From: Candidatus Zixiibacteriota bacterium
Lineage (GTDB): Bacteria > Zixibacteria > MSB-5A5 > SM1-73
Direction: 5' to 3'
Length of the DNA: 17,655 nt
Assembly (NCBI GenBank): GCA_023129805.1
Contig: JAGMBK010000016.1
Span: 1-17,655, forward strand
The position numbers and the translations under genes were made by a program. The notes under the pieces were generated by a model, which saw nothing but the letters and a program-made list of their open reading frames with translations, made no database searches and was not told the DNA's origin. Below, piece after piece: positions 1-7,843 of the stretch; positions within the stretch are counted from its first letter, which is position 1; every line of letters begins with the position of its first letter.

Positions 1-12
1 ACCAAGTATTAT

Positions 13-68
13 GACACACCCTCATAGTGGAGAGGGGTTCACCCTGAAGGGGAGACAGGGGGTGAGGT
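13..68. repeat. G-rich/C-rich inverted-repeat leader upstream of ychF
   Basis: The 84 bases before ychF hold no gene. They contain CCCTC (19-23) facing GAGGG (32-36), and CACCC (40-44) facing GGGTG (60-64), so the stretch can fold into two small hairpins. The C-rich/G-rich composition resembles dispersed extragenic repeats seen in many bacterial genomes, but no second copy exists in this window. The window starts here, so the full upstream context is unknown. A ribosome site AAAAGG (72-77) lies seven bases before the ychF ATG. Confidence 0.3.
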
Positions 69-84
69 TACAAAAGGCTAAGCT

Positions 85-1173
85 ATGAAAATCGGTATAA
101 TTGGACTTCCATTCGTGGGTAAGACCACTGTTTTTAACGCATTGACTTCTGCACAAGCCAAGGTGGGAGAATACTCTTTAGGGGTGAAGGAGGCTAATAG
201 AGGAATTGTTAAAGTCCCGGATGAGAGGGTATACAAACTGGCGTCCCTGTATAACCCCAAGAAGGTGACGCCAGCGGAGGTTGAGTATATCGACGTCGCC
301 GGGCTGGTGAAGGAGACCAAAGAAAAAGGTTCAGAGGGAGAGTTCTATCATTCCCTAAGGGAGGTAGATGAGTTGGCGCACGTGGTCAGGGTTTTTCAAG
401 ACGAGAACGTAATGCATGTCTCCGGCTCGGTAGACCCTAAAAGAGACATCAAAGATTTGGACCTGGATTTGATCTTGATTGATCTTGATATCGTGGAAAA
501 AAGATTGAAACGGCTGGAGAAGACGGTGACAAGCTCCAAGGGTGAGGAGGAGAAAAGGGAGTTTCAGATTCTTCAAAGATTCAAAGAATCTTTGGATCAG
601 GGAATCCCCTTAAGGGAGATGGAGCTAACTCCGGATGAGGAGAAGTTGATCCGGGGATATGCCTTCCTTTCCTTGAAGCCCATGCTCCTTATACTGAACA
701 TAGATGAAAAGCAAAATAGTCAAATGGAGAAGCTCGAGGTGGAATTCTCAGAGATGGCTCAGCATAAAAATACCGCGGTGTGTTCTATCTGCGGGAAATT
801 AGAGATGGAACTTTCCCAATTGGAGGAGAAAGATAGAGATGCCTTCATGGAGGAATTAGGTATAAAAGAGTTGGCAGTTGAGCGCGTGATAGATATCTCC
901 TATAAGCTTCTGGATTTGATCTCGTTTTTCACCACTAATGAGAATGAGGTCAAAGCCTGGCCTGTTACTTCAGGAATCAAAGCCATAAAAGCGGCAGGAA
1001 CAGTTCATACCGATATGGAGAGAGGTTTCATCAAAGCAGAGGTGATAACTTTTGATAAGCTGTGGGAGCTGGGCTCCATCCATAAGGCTAAAGAAAAAGG
1101 GGAATTGAGGTTGGAGGGGAAGGAGTATGTAGTGCAGGATGGAGATGTGATCTTTTTCAGATTTAATGTATGA
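85..1173 (+). CDS. ychF: YchF/OLA1-family redox-regulated ATPase
   Basis: Complete 362-residue protein, the usual length for YchF. YchF is a TRAFAC-class P-loop NTPase that binds ribosomes and prefers ATP to GTP. The P-loop GLPFVGKTT is at residues 7-15. The G3-like motif DVAGLV is near residue 70. The G4 position reads NIDE rather than NKxD, which is the YchF signature that explains ATP preference. A middle coiled-coil insertion follows, and the C-terminus is a TGS domain with the typical GTVHTDMERGFIKAEV stretch and a final DGDVIFFRFNV. The start ATG has a modest ribosome site (AAAAGG). The stop codon overlaps the next gene's ATG in an ATGA junction, so translation of the two is probably coupled. 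The protein is a cytosolic housekeeping factor and its link to the downstream membrane proteins is probably only transcriptional. Confidence 0.96.
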   Translation: MKIGIIGLPFVGKTTVFNALTSAQAKVGEYSLGVKEANRGIVKVPDERVYKLASLYNPKKVTPAEVEYIDVAGLVKETKEKGSEGEFYHSLREVDELAHVVRVFQDENVMHVSGSVDPKRDIKDLDLDLILIDLDIVEKRLKRLEKTVTSSKGEEEKREFQILQRFKESLDQGIPLREMELTPDEEKLIRGYAFLSLKPMLLILNIDEKQNSQMEKLEVEFSEMAQHKNTAVCSICGKLEMELSQLEEKDRDAFMEELGIKELAVERVIDISYKLLDLISFFTTNENEVKAWPVTSGIKAIKAAGTVHTDMERGFIKAEVITFDKLWELGSIHKAKEKGELRLEGKEYVVQDGDVIFFRFNV

Positions 1174-3152
1174 GCAAATTGAAAATCCCGCCAAAGACGG
1201 GGGCCGAAAAGATAATATGCGCAGGCTGTCTTCTTCTCATTCTGATCCATCTGGTAGCTTCATATTTTCCCCGGGAAAGAGTCTGGGGGGTAAATCTGCT
1301 TTACTATCTACCCCCCATCTGGCGATGGATTCTGGTGATTTCCGGGCTTCTGATTCTGGTCCCTCATATCAATAAAGTGGTGGGCAATTTTCTGACCAAC
1401 ATTTCCTACCGGATGGCAACCAGATTCAAAAAAATAAACAAATACTATAAATATGCTTTCCTCAGCCTGATAGGAGGGATATTTTTCTGGACATTCAGGG
1501 TTAAGACTTTTCTTTTGGGCGATAGTTTCTTGAGAGCCAGGGAGATAAATCTGGGGGGAAAGCTTTCCTTCACCGCACCTTTAGATTTTCTTCTGCATGT
1601 GAAAGCAGCAAAGTTTTTGAGCTGGGACGCCTTCCAGACCTATGCGGTCTTCAGCGTTCTGTCGGGGGTTGTGTTTTTGTTTTTGATCTTGCTTCTGGGA
1701 GATATGATGGGAAAGGACAACAAAGAAAGAGTGTTGATCTTTCTTGTGATCATCACCATGGGAACAAGCCAGCTTTTCTTCGGATACGTGGAGAGCTACA
1801 CTCTGGTATATGTGGCAATGACGCTCTATATTTTTTTCTCCCTGGGTTATCTTAAGAACAAAAACGGTCTAATCCTTCCGACCCTTTTTTTCCTTCTAAC
1901 TTTCAGCCTGCATCTTTTTGCCATAACTCTTCTGCCCTCCCTTTTGTATTTGATATTCTCTAAAAGACCGGAAACGACCGAAACGGAAAAAAACAAAGGG
2001 AAGCTGACCAAACTTCTTCTGTCAACCAGCATGGTTCTGATAGTGGGTGCGGGTCTTTTCCTTTTACAAAGCTACAATCCCGAAAGAAAGGGATTAGGCT
2101 CTTATCTGATTTTTCCTCTGGGGAAAGGAGAAAGTTTCTACTCGCTTTTTTCTTTTTCCCATCTTCTGGATTTGATCAATCATCAACTGTTAGTTTCACC
2201 GGTTGGCATCTTGATCTTGCTAACAACAGTTTTGGCTTTTTTTAAAAGAATTAACCTTAAGGAGAGTGTGGTCAGATTTCTTCTGGTGGTTAGTATATGT
2301 GGCCTGGCATATGCTTTTTTGGTAGATCCGAAATTAGGATACCCTCGTGATTGGGATCTTTCTGCCTTCACCGGTTTGGGCTACACGTTTCTGGGTCTTT
2401 ATATTTTTCTGAACTATTGGAGAGGGATAAAGACGGGTGATTTGAGATACGTCATTTTAACCTTACTATTTACTTCTTTGATTTCCACGGTTCCATGGAT
2501 ATATGTTAACGCCACAGAAAAGAAGGCGGTGACAAGATTTGAGCATCTTTTGGATCTGGATGAAGAAAGAAGCGCTTACGGACATGAAAACCTTGCCATG
2601 TATTATAGCAAACGAAGGGAGTGGCAAAAAGAGATCCGGCATTGGGAGAAAGCCATAGCGTTAACAAACAATGCCCGGTATATCACCAATCTGGCGGTGG
2701 TCTATTATAACTTGCAGAGTTACGATCTGGCTTTAAAGGAGCTGGAAAGATCGCTGAAGATAGATTCTACTTTTGATTTCACCCATTTCTGTATGGGTGA
2801 GATTTTCATTCAGAGGGGAAGATACCAAAAGGCGATAGCAGAATATCGGAAGGCGATCCAGCTCAGACCCGATATCACCCAGTATTACGATAACCTGGGA
2901 TCACTTCTGTCAAACCTGGAGAGGTATGGGGAAGCTGTGGAGGTTTTTGAACAGGGGTTGAAAGCCAACCCGGGTTATTTTCCCATTTATCGAAACTTAG
3001 GATATACCTATTTCAATTTAGGCGACTTGATCCAAGCAGAGAAATATCTGAGGCTATATTTGCAGTATTCCCCTCAAGCTGAAGATGAAACGGAGGTACG
3101 GCAAGTTCTGAGAAGTATACTACCAAAGCGATTTCAAAAACCCAAACGATAA
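1170..3152 (+). CDS. Polytopic membrane protein with C-terminal TPR domain (paralog 1; possible GT-C glycosyltransferase)
   Basis: 660 residues. The first ~445 hold about 11-12 hydrophobic segments and the rest, from about residue 460 to 645, is a run of five or so tetratricopeptide repeats (for example RYQKAIAEYRKAIQLRP). Conserved polar islands shared with the next gene are LLGD (Asp118) with downstream PLDF, FGYVESY, a His in FSLHLF, and RDWD (Asp394/Asp396). Many hydrophobic helices with acidic loop motifs and C-terminal TPRs recall GT-C lipid-linked glycosyltransferases and eukaryotic TMTC O-mannosyltransferases. This is inference from architecture only; I recognise no defined family. 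The ATG overlaps the ychF stop (ATGA) and has no clear ribosome site of its own, which suggests translational coupling. The gene is a close paralog of the one that follows. Confidence 0.85.
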   Translation: MSKLKIPPKTGAEKIICAGCLLLILIHLVASYFPRERVWGVNLLYYLPPIWRWILVISGLLILVPHINKVVGNFLTNISYRMATRFKKINKYYKYAFLSLIGGIFFWTFRVKTFLLGDSFLRAREINLGGKLSFTAPLDFLLHVKAAKFLSWDAFQTYAVFSVLSGVVFLFLILLLGDMMGKDNKERVLIFLVIITMGTSQLFFGYVESYTLVYVAMTLYIFFSLGYLKNKNGLILPTLFFLLTFSLHLFAITLLPSLLYLIFSKRPETTETEKNKGKLTKLLLSTSMVLIVGAGLFLLQSYNPERKGLGSYLIFPLGKGESFYSLFSFSHLLDLINHQLLVSPVGILILLTTVLAFFKRINLKESVVRFLLVVSICGLAYAFLVDPKLGYPRDWDLSAFTGLGYTFLGLYIFLNYWRGIKTGDLRYVILTLLFTSLISTVPWIYVNATEKKAVTRFEHLLDLDEERSAYGHENLAMYYSKRREWQKEIRHWEKAIALTNNARYITNLAVVYYNLQSYDLALKELERSLKIDSTFDFTHFCMGEIFIQRGRYQKAIAEYRKAIQLRPDITQYYDNLGSLLSNLERYGEAVEVFEQGLKANPGYFPIYRNLGYTYFNLGDLIQAEKYLRLYLQYSPQAEDETEVRQVLRSILPKRFQKPKR

Positions 3153-3172
3153 AAACCACTTATCTCAGAAAA

Positions 3173-5137
3173 ATGAACGCAATAAAAATGGACAGATTTC
3201 ATAAGGGAATTTTTATGGCTTGCGGTTTTTTGACTTCCCTTCGCATGGTCGCTTCATTTTTTCCGGAACAAAGGCTGTGGGGGGTGAACCTGCTTTATTA
3301 TTTTCCTCCTGTTTTCCGATGGATCATGGTGGGGATAGCTTTTCTGGTCTTGGCGCCAAAAATCAATCAGAAGCTGGCTGACATTCTAATCCTTCTTTTT
3401 AGCCGGATTGAAAATCTTTTAAAACCTGTGAACAAACATCTTAAATATTCTGCCTTAAGCTTACTCAGCCTGATTATTTTCTGGCTCCTTAGAGCTAAAA
3501 CGCCCTTACTTGGTGACGGATATCTGCGTGCAGGCGAGATTAAATTAGGGAGATTATTCTCAATTACCGAGCCTCTTGATTTTTACCTGCACCTTCTGGT
3601 TTCCAAACTATTCGGTCTGGATGGCTACACCACCTATGGAGTTTTGAGTTGTATCGCTGGGGCATTGCTCATATTCTTAATACTTCTTCTCTGTGACCTG
3701 TGGGGAAAGGATGGCAAGGAGAAATTATTCATCTTTTTAATCTTAGCCAGCATGGGGACAACTCAGTTGTTCTTTGGATATATCGAGAGCTACTCCTTCA
3801 TGTTTGTTGCCATGATCGCATATATTCTTTTCGGAATGAGATATTTAAAACAGAAAAACGGATTTTTGTGGCCCTGTCTTTTCCTCCTTTTAGCCGTCAG
3901 CTTTCATCTGTCTGCGCTTTTTGTCTTGCCCTCTTTGTTCTATTTGGTTTTTGCCACACTTCCCCAACCTGCTAGGCTAAAATCCAGAAGGGTTAAGTTT
4001 GCTAATATGGTGAGCCTGGTTTGTGTGATCTCTCTGATCGGGACCGGACTTTATCTTCTGAAAGCTTATTTTCCACAAGCGGCCCCTGGTTCTTTTTTGA
4101 TCTATCCCTTTGGAGAAGGGGAGAGGTTTTACTCCTTTTTCTCCTTAGCTCACCTTCTGGATTTTTTGAACCATCAGCTTTTGATCTCTCCGGTAAGTGT
4201 TGTGCTGTGCCTGGTGTTTTTAATTTACTGGAGGTCAATCAACTTTAAAGAAAATGCAGTTAAGTTTCTTATGGGGATAACGGTGTGCTCATTTGGATTT
4301 GCTTTACTTGTCGATCCCAGCCTAGGATATGCCCGGGACTGGGATCTTTTCGCCTTTACCGGTTTGGGCGTCACCTTCTGGGGATTATATCTGGCGCTAG
4401 ATATTTTCAGGAAAGAACGAATAATGGAGCTAAGTCGTGTGACGTTGATCTTGGTTGTCACCTCTCTTATTTCCACTTTGCCCTGGATATTGGTCAATGC
4501 CTCAGAAGAACGTGCAGTAGCTCGACTTGAGAATTTGCTAAAAACCGATGTAAAAAGAGCCCCGTATGGATATGAAACTTTGGCTTGTTATTTTCGGGAT
4601 AGGGGCGAACACGAGAAAAATGTCAAATTTTGGAAAAAGGCTATTGCCATAGATCCAAATCCGCGTTATTTTGCTGCATTAGGAAGCGCGTACAGAAGGT
4701 TGAAAGAATATGATAAAGCTATAAAGGCTTATGATCGGTCCATACAGATGGCATCAGACCTTCCAGGCTTAGCTAGTGTACATAGGAACCTAGGCAATGC
4801 ACTCGCCCAAGTGGGTCGGTATGAGGAGGCAATTTTTCAATTGAAGAAAGCCATTAGCCTGAAGCCAGGTAAGGCAGATTATTATTATAATCTGGGGAAT
4901 ATTTTGGGAAAGGCGGGAAGATATGAAGAGGCTGTGCCATACTTTGAGATGGCATTAAGATTGGACCCGGGCAACACCGACGCTTTAAAGATGGTAGGGA
5001 TAACCTACACCCTAATAGGAAAAAAAGAAGAAGCTAAAAGATATCTGGAGAGATACTTAAAGTTAGTGCCCAAAGATGCTCCCATAATAGAGGAAATCAT
5101 TAATAACATTGAAACTGAGACAGAGAATGGTCGATAA
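3173..5137 (+). CDS. Polytopic membrane protein with C-terminal TPR domain (paralog 2; possible GT-C glycosyltransferase)
   Basis: 654 residues, with the same design as the preceding gene: about 11-12 membrane segments in the first ~440 residues, then about five TPRs at 460-645 (for example RYEEAVPYFEMALRLDPGN). It aligns with paralog 1 along its whole length: LLGDGYLRAGEI (Asp115) matches LLGDSFLRAREI, FFGYIESYS matches FFGYVESYT, and GYARDWDLFAFTGLG (Asp389/Asp391) matches GYPRDWDLSAFTGLG. The gene starts only 20 bases after paralog 1, so they are almost certainly co-transcribed. No strong ribosome site precedes the ATG at 3173, and an in-frame ATG at 3188 is an alternative start. The membrane half is more conserved than the TPR half, as expected if a common catalytic or channel core works with different partner proteins. 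Function is unknown; GT-C glycosyltransferase is a structural guess. Confidence 0.85.
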   Translation: MNAIKMDRFHKGIFMACGFLTSLRMVASFFPEQRLWGVNLLYYFPPVFRWIMVGIAFLVLAPKINQKLADILILLFSRIENLLKPVNKHLKYSALSLLSLIIFWLLRAKTPLLGDGYLRAGEIKLGRLFSITEPLDFYLHLLVSKLFGLDGYTTYGVLSCIAGALLIFLILLLCDLWGKDGKEKLFIFLILASMGTTQLFFGYIESYSFMFVAMIAYILFGMRYLKQKNGFLWPCLFLLLAVSFHLSALFVLPSLFYLVFATLPQPARLKSRRVKFANMVSLVCVISLIGTGLYLLKAYFPQAAPGSFLIYPFGEGERFYSFFSLAHLLDFLNHQLLISPVSVVLCLVFLIYWRSINFKENAVKFLMGITVCSFGFALLVDPSLGYARDWDLFAFTGLGVTFWGLYLALDIFRKERIMELSRVTLILVVTSLISTLPWILVNASEERAVARLENLLKTDVKRAPYGYETLACYFRDRGEHEKNVKFWKKAIAIDPNPRYFAALGSAYRRLKEYDKAIKAYDRSIQMASDLPGLASVHRNLGNALAQVGRYEEAIFQLKKAISLKPGKADYYYNLGNILGKAGRYEEAVPYFEMALRLDPGNTDALKMVGITYTLIGKKEEAKRYLERYLKLVPKDAPIIEEIINNIETETENGR

Positions 5138-5180
5138 ACTTAAGGTGGACTTTTGAAAAAGATAACAGCAATCTGATTGA

Positions 5181-5209
5181 AGACCTTGGGTAGAAGTCGA
5201 CCAAAGTCT
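5181..5209 (+). promoter_or_regulatory. Hairpin in the lon leader
   Basis: AGACCTTGG (5181-5189) can pair with CCAAAGTCT (5201-5209) with one mismatch and an 11-base loop. It lies in the 117-base gap before lon. It is not followed by a T-run, so it is not an obvious terminator. It does not match the CIRCE or HAIR heat-shock operators often found before chaperone and lon genes. It may be an mRNA structure or an operator. Confidence 0.3.
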
Positions 5210-5242
5210 TTCACCGGGTGAGGATGTTTGACTTCATTTCTA

Positions 5243-5257
5243 AAAGGAGGGAGGATG
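5243..5257 (+). promoter_or_regulatory. Strong ribosome binding site that fixes the lon start
   Basis: AAAGGAGG (5243-5250) lies directly before ATG at 5255. The open frame extends back to a TTG at 5228, but that extension would encode the Shine-Dalgarno sequence itself, so ATG 5255 is chosen. Confidence 0.85.
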
Positions 5258-7669
5258 GATTCGATTAGAGAAGACGAAAAAACAGTTGAAGATGTCAAAA
5301 AAATCGGTAACCAGCTTTCCATTCTTCCCATCAAAGGGACAGTGGTATTTCCATACCTTATCGTTCCCTTGGTAGTGACTGAGCAGAAGTACACCAAATT
5401 AATTGATGAGACTTTGATGGAAGGAAAGATAATAGGGCTTTTTGCACAGAAGAGCTCGGCGGTGGAACACCCATCGACAGAAGACATCTATAAGGTGGGC
5501 ACGGCGGCATCAATTTTGAAGATGCTACGGTTCCCGGATGGCAGTGTCAGGTTCTTAGTTCAGGGATTGTCCCGGGTGAGGGTAAAGAATTTTGTCAAGA
5601 CCGAACCTTACCCAATAGCCAAAATAGAGGTTATCGAAGAGAAGGTAAAGAAAAATGTAGAATTAGAGGCTTTAATAAGGAATGTGCTGGATCTTTTGAA
5701 GAAGGTGGTGGATTTAGCTCCCTATCTGTCTGAGGAGTTGCAGGTGAGCGCCATCAACACCGAGGACCCCAGCCGACTGGCTGATCTGATTGCCTCAAAT
5801 CTCAACATAAAAGTGGCTCAAAAACAACAGCTTCTGGAAGCATTCGATACCAAGGAAAGGCTTAGGAAGGTTCTCTCTTACATCAATCGGGAGGTGGAGG
5901 TGCTGGAGCTCTCCCAGAGGATTCAATCTCAGGCGGCCAGCGAGTTGGGCAAGACCCAGAAAGAGTATATACTGCGCGAGCAACTTAAGGCTATCCAGAG
6001 GGAGTTGGGTGAAGCAGATGAGAGGACGGCTGAGCTGGACGAGTTCAAAAGGAAAATCAAGGAAGCCGAGATGCTTCCGGAGGCTTTAGATGCAGCCAAA
6101 AAGGAGCTGGATCGACTTTCCAAGATGAACCCGGCGGCGGCAGAGTACACCGTCTCCCGCACCTATCTGGATTGGCTGGTTAATCTTCCCTGGAGCAAAA
6201 GCACCCAGGATGTGCTGGACATTAAGAAGGTGAAAAAGATTTTGGATGAGGATCATTATGATCTGGAGAAGGTTAAAGAAAGGATTTTGGAATATCTGGC
6301 GGTCAGAAAACTGAAGCAGGATATGAAGGGGCCGATCCTTTGTTTTGTGGGTCCACCCGGAGTGGGCAAAACCTCCTTGGGCATCTCCATAGCCCGAGCC
6401 ATGGGGAGGAAATTCAATCGCATATCTCTGGGGGGGATGCGGGATGAGGCAGAAATTCGGGGACACAGAAGAACCTATATCGGTGCCCTGCCAGGAAGAA
6501 TAATTCAGGGAATCAGACGTGCCGGGTCCAACAATCCAGTGTTCATGCTGGATGAGGTGGACAAGATCGGACAGGATTTCCGAGGCGATCCCGCCTCAGC
6601 CCTTTTGGAGGTTCTGGATCCGGAGCAAAACAACACATTTTCCGATCACTATCTGGATGTTTCCTTTGACCTCTCCAAAGTGATGTTTATCACCACCGCC
6701 AATATCTTGGACCCTATTCCCCGGGTTCTGAGAGATCGGATGGAGACAATCGAGCTTCCCGGTTATACCGATTTAGAGAAACTTCAGATAGCCAAAAGAC
6801 ATCTTGTCCCCAAGGAGCTGAAAAATCATGGTCTTGGTCCGGAGAATCTGATGTTTCAGGATAAAGCTATAAGGAAGATGGCCACTGATTATACCAGGGA
6901 GGCGGGATTGAGAAACTTAGATCGGGAGATCGCCACCGTTTGTAGAAAGGTTGCCAAGATGGTCGCCTCCGGCAAGAAGAGGAAGGTGGAGGTAACCCCA
7001 AAGAATTTAGAAAAGTTTCTGGGACCGGTTAAATTCTTCCAGGAGATGGTGCAGAGGACTCCTCAGATAGGGGTGGTGCCAGGAGTCGCCTGGACCCAGA
7101 CCGGTGGGGATCTGATGTTCGTGGAAGCCACAAAAATGAAGGGGAAAAAGTCTTTAACTTTGACCGGCCATCTGGGCGAGGTGATGAAGGAATCGGCTCA
7201 GACCGCATTATCCTATATCCGCTCTACCAGCAAAAGATTAGGCATTGAAGAGGATTTCTTCGAGAAATACGATATCCACGTCCATGTCCCCGCAGGAGCC
7301 ATTCCCAAAGATGGTCCCTCCGCGGGAATCACCATGGCAACTGCCATAGCCTCTCTTTTGATTGAAAAACCGGTCAAGACCAAATTAGCCATGACTGGAG
7401 AACTGACCTTGAGAGGAGAGATACTGCCGATCGGAGGCTTAAAGGAGAAAACTTTAGCCGCCTATCGAGCCGGCGTGGAGACTTTGATACTGCCAAAAGA
7501 AAATCAAAAGGATATGGTGGAGATACCAGATGAGATAAAAAGGAAGATCAAGTTCACTTTCGTGGAGACCATGGATGAAGTGCTGAAATTGGCTCTGGAT
7601 AAAAAGAGAAAGGTGGAAAGTCAGAAGAAAAAGGGTTCAGAACGGAAGAAAAGGAGTTCAACTCGATAG
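5255..7669 (+). CDS. lon: ATP-dependent Lon protease (LonA)
   Basis: 804 residues, typical of LonA. The N-terminal LON substrate-binding domain (about residues 20-215, beginning around [19 protein letters not shown]) is followed by a helical region and the AAA+ module with Walker A GPPGVGKT at 366-373 and Walker B MLDE with Asp433/Glu434. The C-terminal protease domain has Ser689 in DGPSAG and Lys732 in [10 protein letters not shown], 43 residues apart as in E. coli Lon (Ser679/Lys722), so the catalytic dyad is intact. Lon degrades misfolded and short-lived regulatory proteins in the cytoplasm. The last ~25 residues form a very basic tail rich in Lys and Arg, beyond the usual family end; it could bind DNA or polyphosphate, both known Lon ligands, but that is inference. 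The gene is separated from the membrane-protein pair by 117 bases and may have its own promoter. Confidence 0.97.
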   Translation: MDSIREDEKTVEDVKKIGNQLSILPIKGTVVFPYLIVPLVVTEQKYTKLIDETLMEGKIIGLFAQKSSAVEHPSTEDIYKVGTAASILKMLRFPDGSVRFLVQGLSRVRVKNFVKTEPYPIAKIEVIEEKVKKNVELEALIRNVLDLLKKVVDLAPYLSEELQVSAINTEDPSRLADLIASNLNIKVAQKQQLLEAFDTKERLRKVLSYINREVEVLELSQRIQSQAASELGKTQKEYILREQLKAIQRELGEADERTAELDEFKRKIKEAEMLPEALDAAKKELDRLSKMNPAAAEYTVSRTYLDWLVNLPWSKSTQDVLDIKKVKKILDEDHYDLEKVKERILEYLAVRKLKQDMKGPILCFVGPPGVGKTSLGISIARAMGRKFNRISLGGMRDEAEIRGHRRTYIGALPGRIIQGIRRAGSNNPVFMLDEVDKIGQDFRGDPASALLEVLDPEQNNTFSDHYLDVSFDLSKVMFITTANILDPIPRVLRDRMETIELPGYTDLEKLQIAKRHLVPKELKNHGLGPENLMFQDKAIRKMATDYTREAGLRNLDREIATVCRKVAKMVASGKKRKVEVTPKNLEKFLGPVKFFQEMVQRTPQIGVVPGVAWTQTGGDLMFVEATKMKGKKSLTLTGHLGEVMKESAQTALSYIRSTSKRLGIEEDFFEKYDIHVHVPAGAIPKDGPSAGITMATAIASLLIEKPVKTKLAMTGELTLRGEILPIGGLKEKTLAAYRAGVETLILPKENQKDMVEIPDEIKRKIKFTFVETMDEVLKLALDKKRKVESQKKKGSERKKRSSTR

Positions 7670-7680
7670 AAGAGGAGAGT

Positions 7681-7796
7681 GAATGAAAGGAATTCCCAAC
7701 AGATGAAAGGATCTCCCAACAGATGAAATAATCTCCCAACAGATGAAAGGATTAAACGGATGGTATCTTTTAATCTGTTTAATCTGTTGGGAATCT
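7681..7796. repeat. 20-bp tandem repeat with an inverted copy
   Basis: The spacer between lon and the Memo-AMMECR1 gene holds three exactly in-register 20-base units, at 7691-7710, 7711-7730 and 7731-7750, with the core TCCCAACAGATGAAAGG and a partial unit at 7681-7690. The inverted core ATCTGTTGGGA occurs once at 7782-7792. Each of the three direct copies (TCCCAACAGAT at 7694, 7714 and 7734) could pair with the single inverted copy. The third copy also gains pairing between GATTAAAC (7750-7757) and GTTTAATC (7777-7784). It could end the lon transcript, bind a regulator, or be a slippage-prone microsatellite-like repeat. No T-run follows. Confidence 0.75.
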
Positions 7797-7843
7797 ACGG
7801 GAAGCTATTGTGGATAAACCTTGCCAAACCGAGGTGAGGAGAG

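Noticed and set aside
13..68. REP palindrome of the GGAGT family before ychF
   Set aside because: A GGAGA occurs near 29-33, but there is no GGAGT tag with an adjacent hairpin of the type seen at the RAYT locus.
5138..5254. CIRCE or HAIR heat-shock operator before lon
   Set aside because: The hairpin at 5181-5209 does not match either consensus in sequence or spacing.
5228..5254. Longer lon start at TTG 5228
   Set aside because: The extension encodes the strong Shine-Dalgarno sequence of the ATG at 5255.
7600..7669. SV40-type nuclear localisation signal (KKRKV) in the Lon tail
   Set aside because: The gene is clearly bacterial; the match is a chance product of a Lys/Arg-rich tail.
7681..7750. 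CRISPR-like array
   Set aside because: The 20-base units are directly adjacent with no unique spacers, and no cas genes are present.
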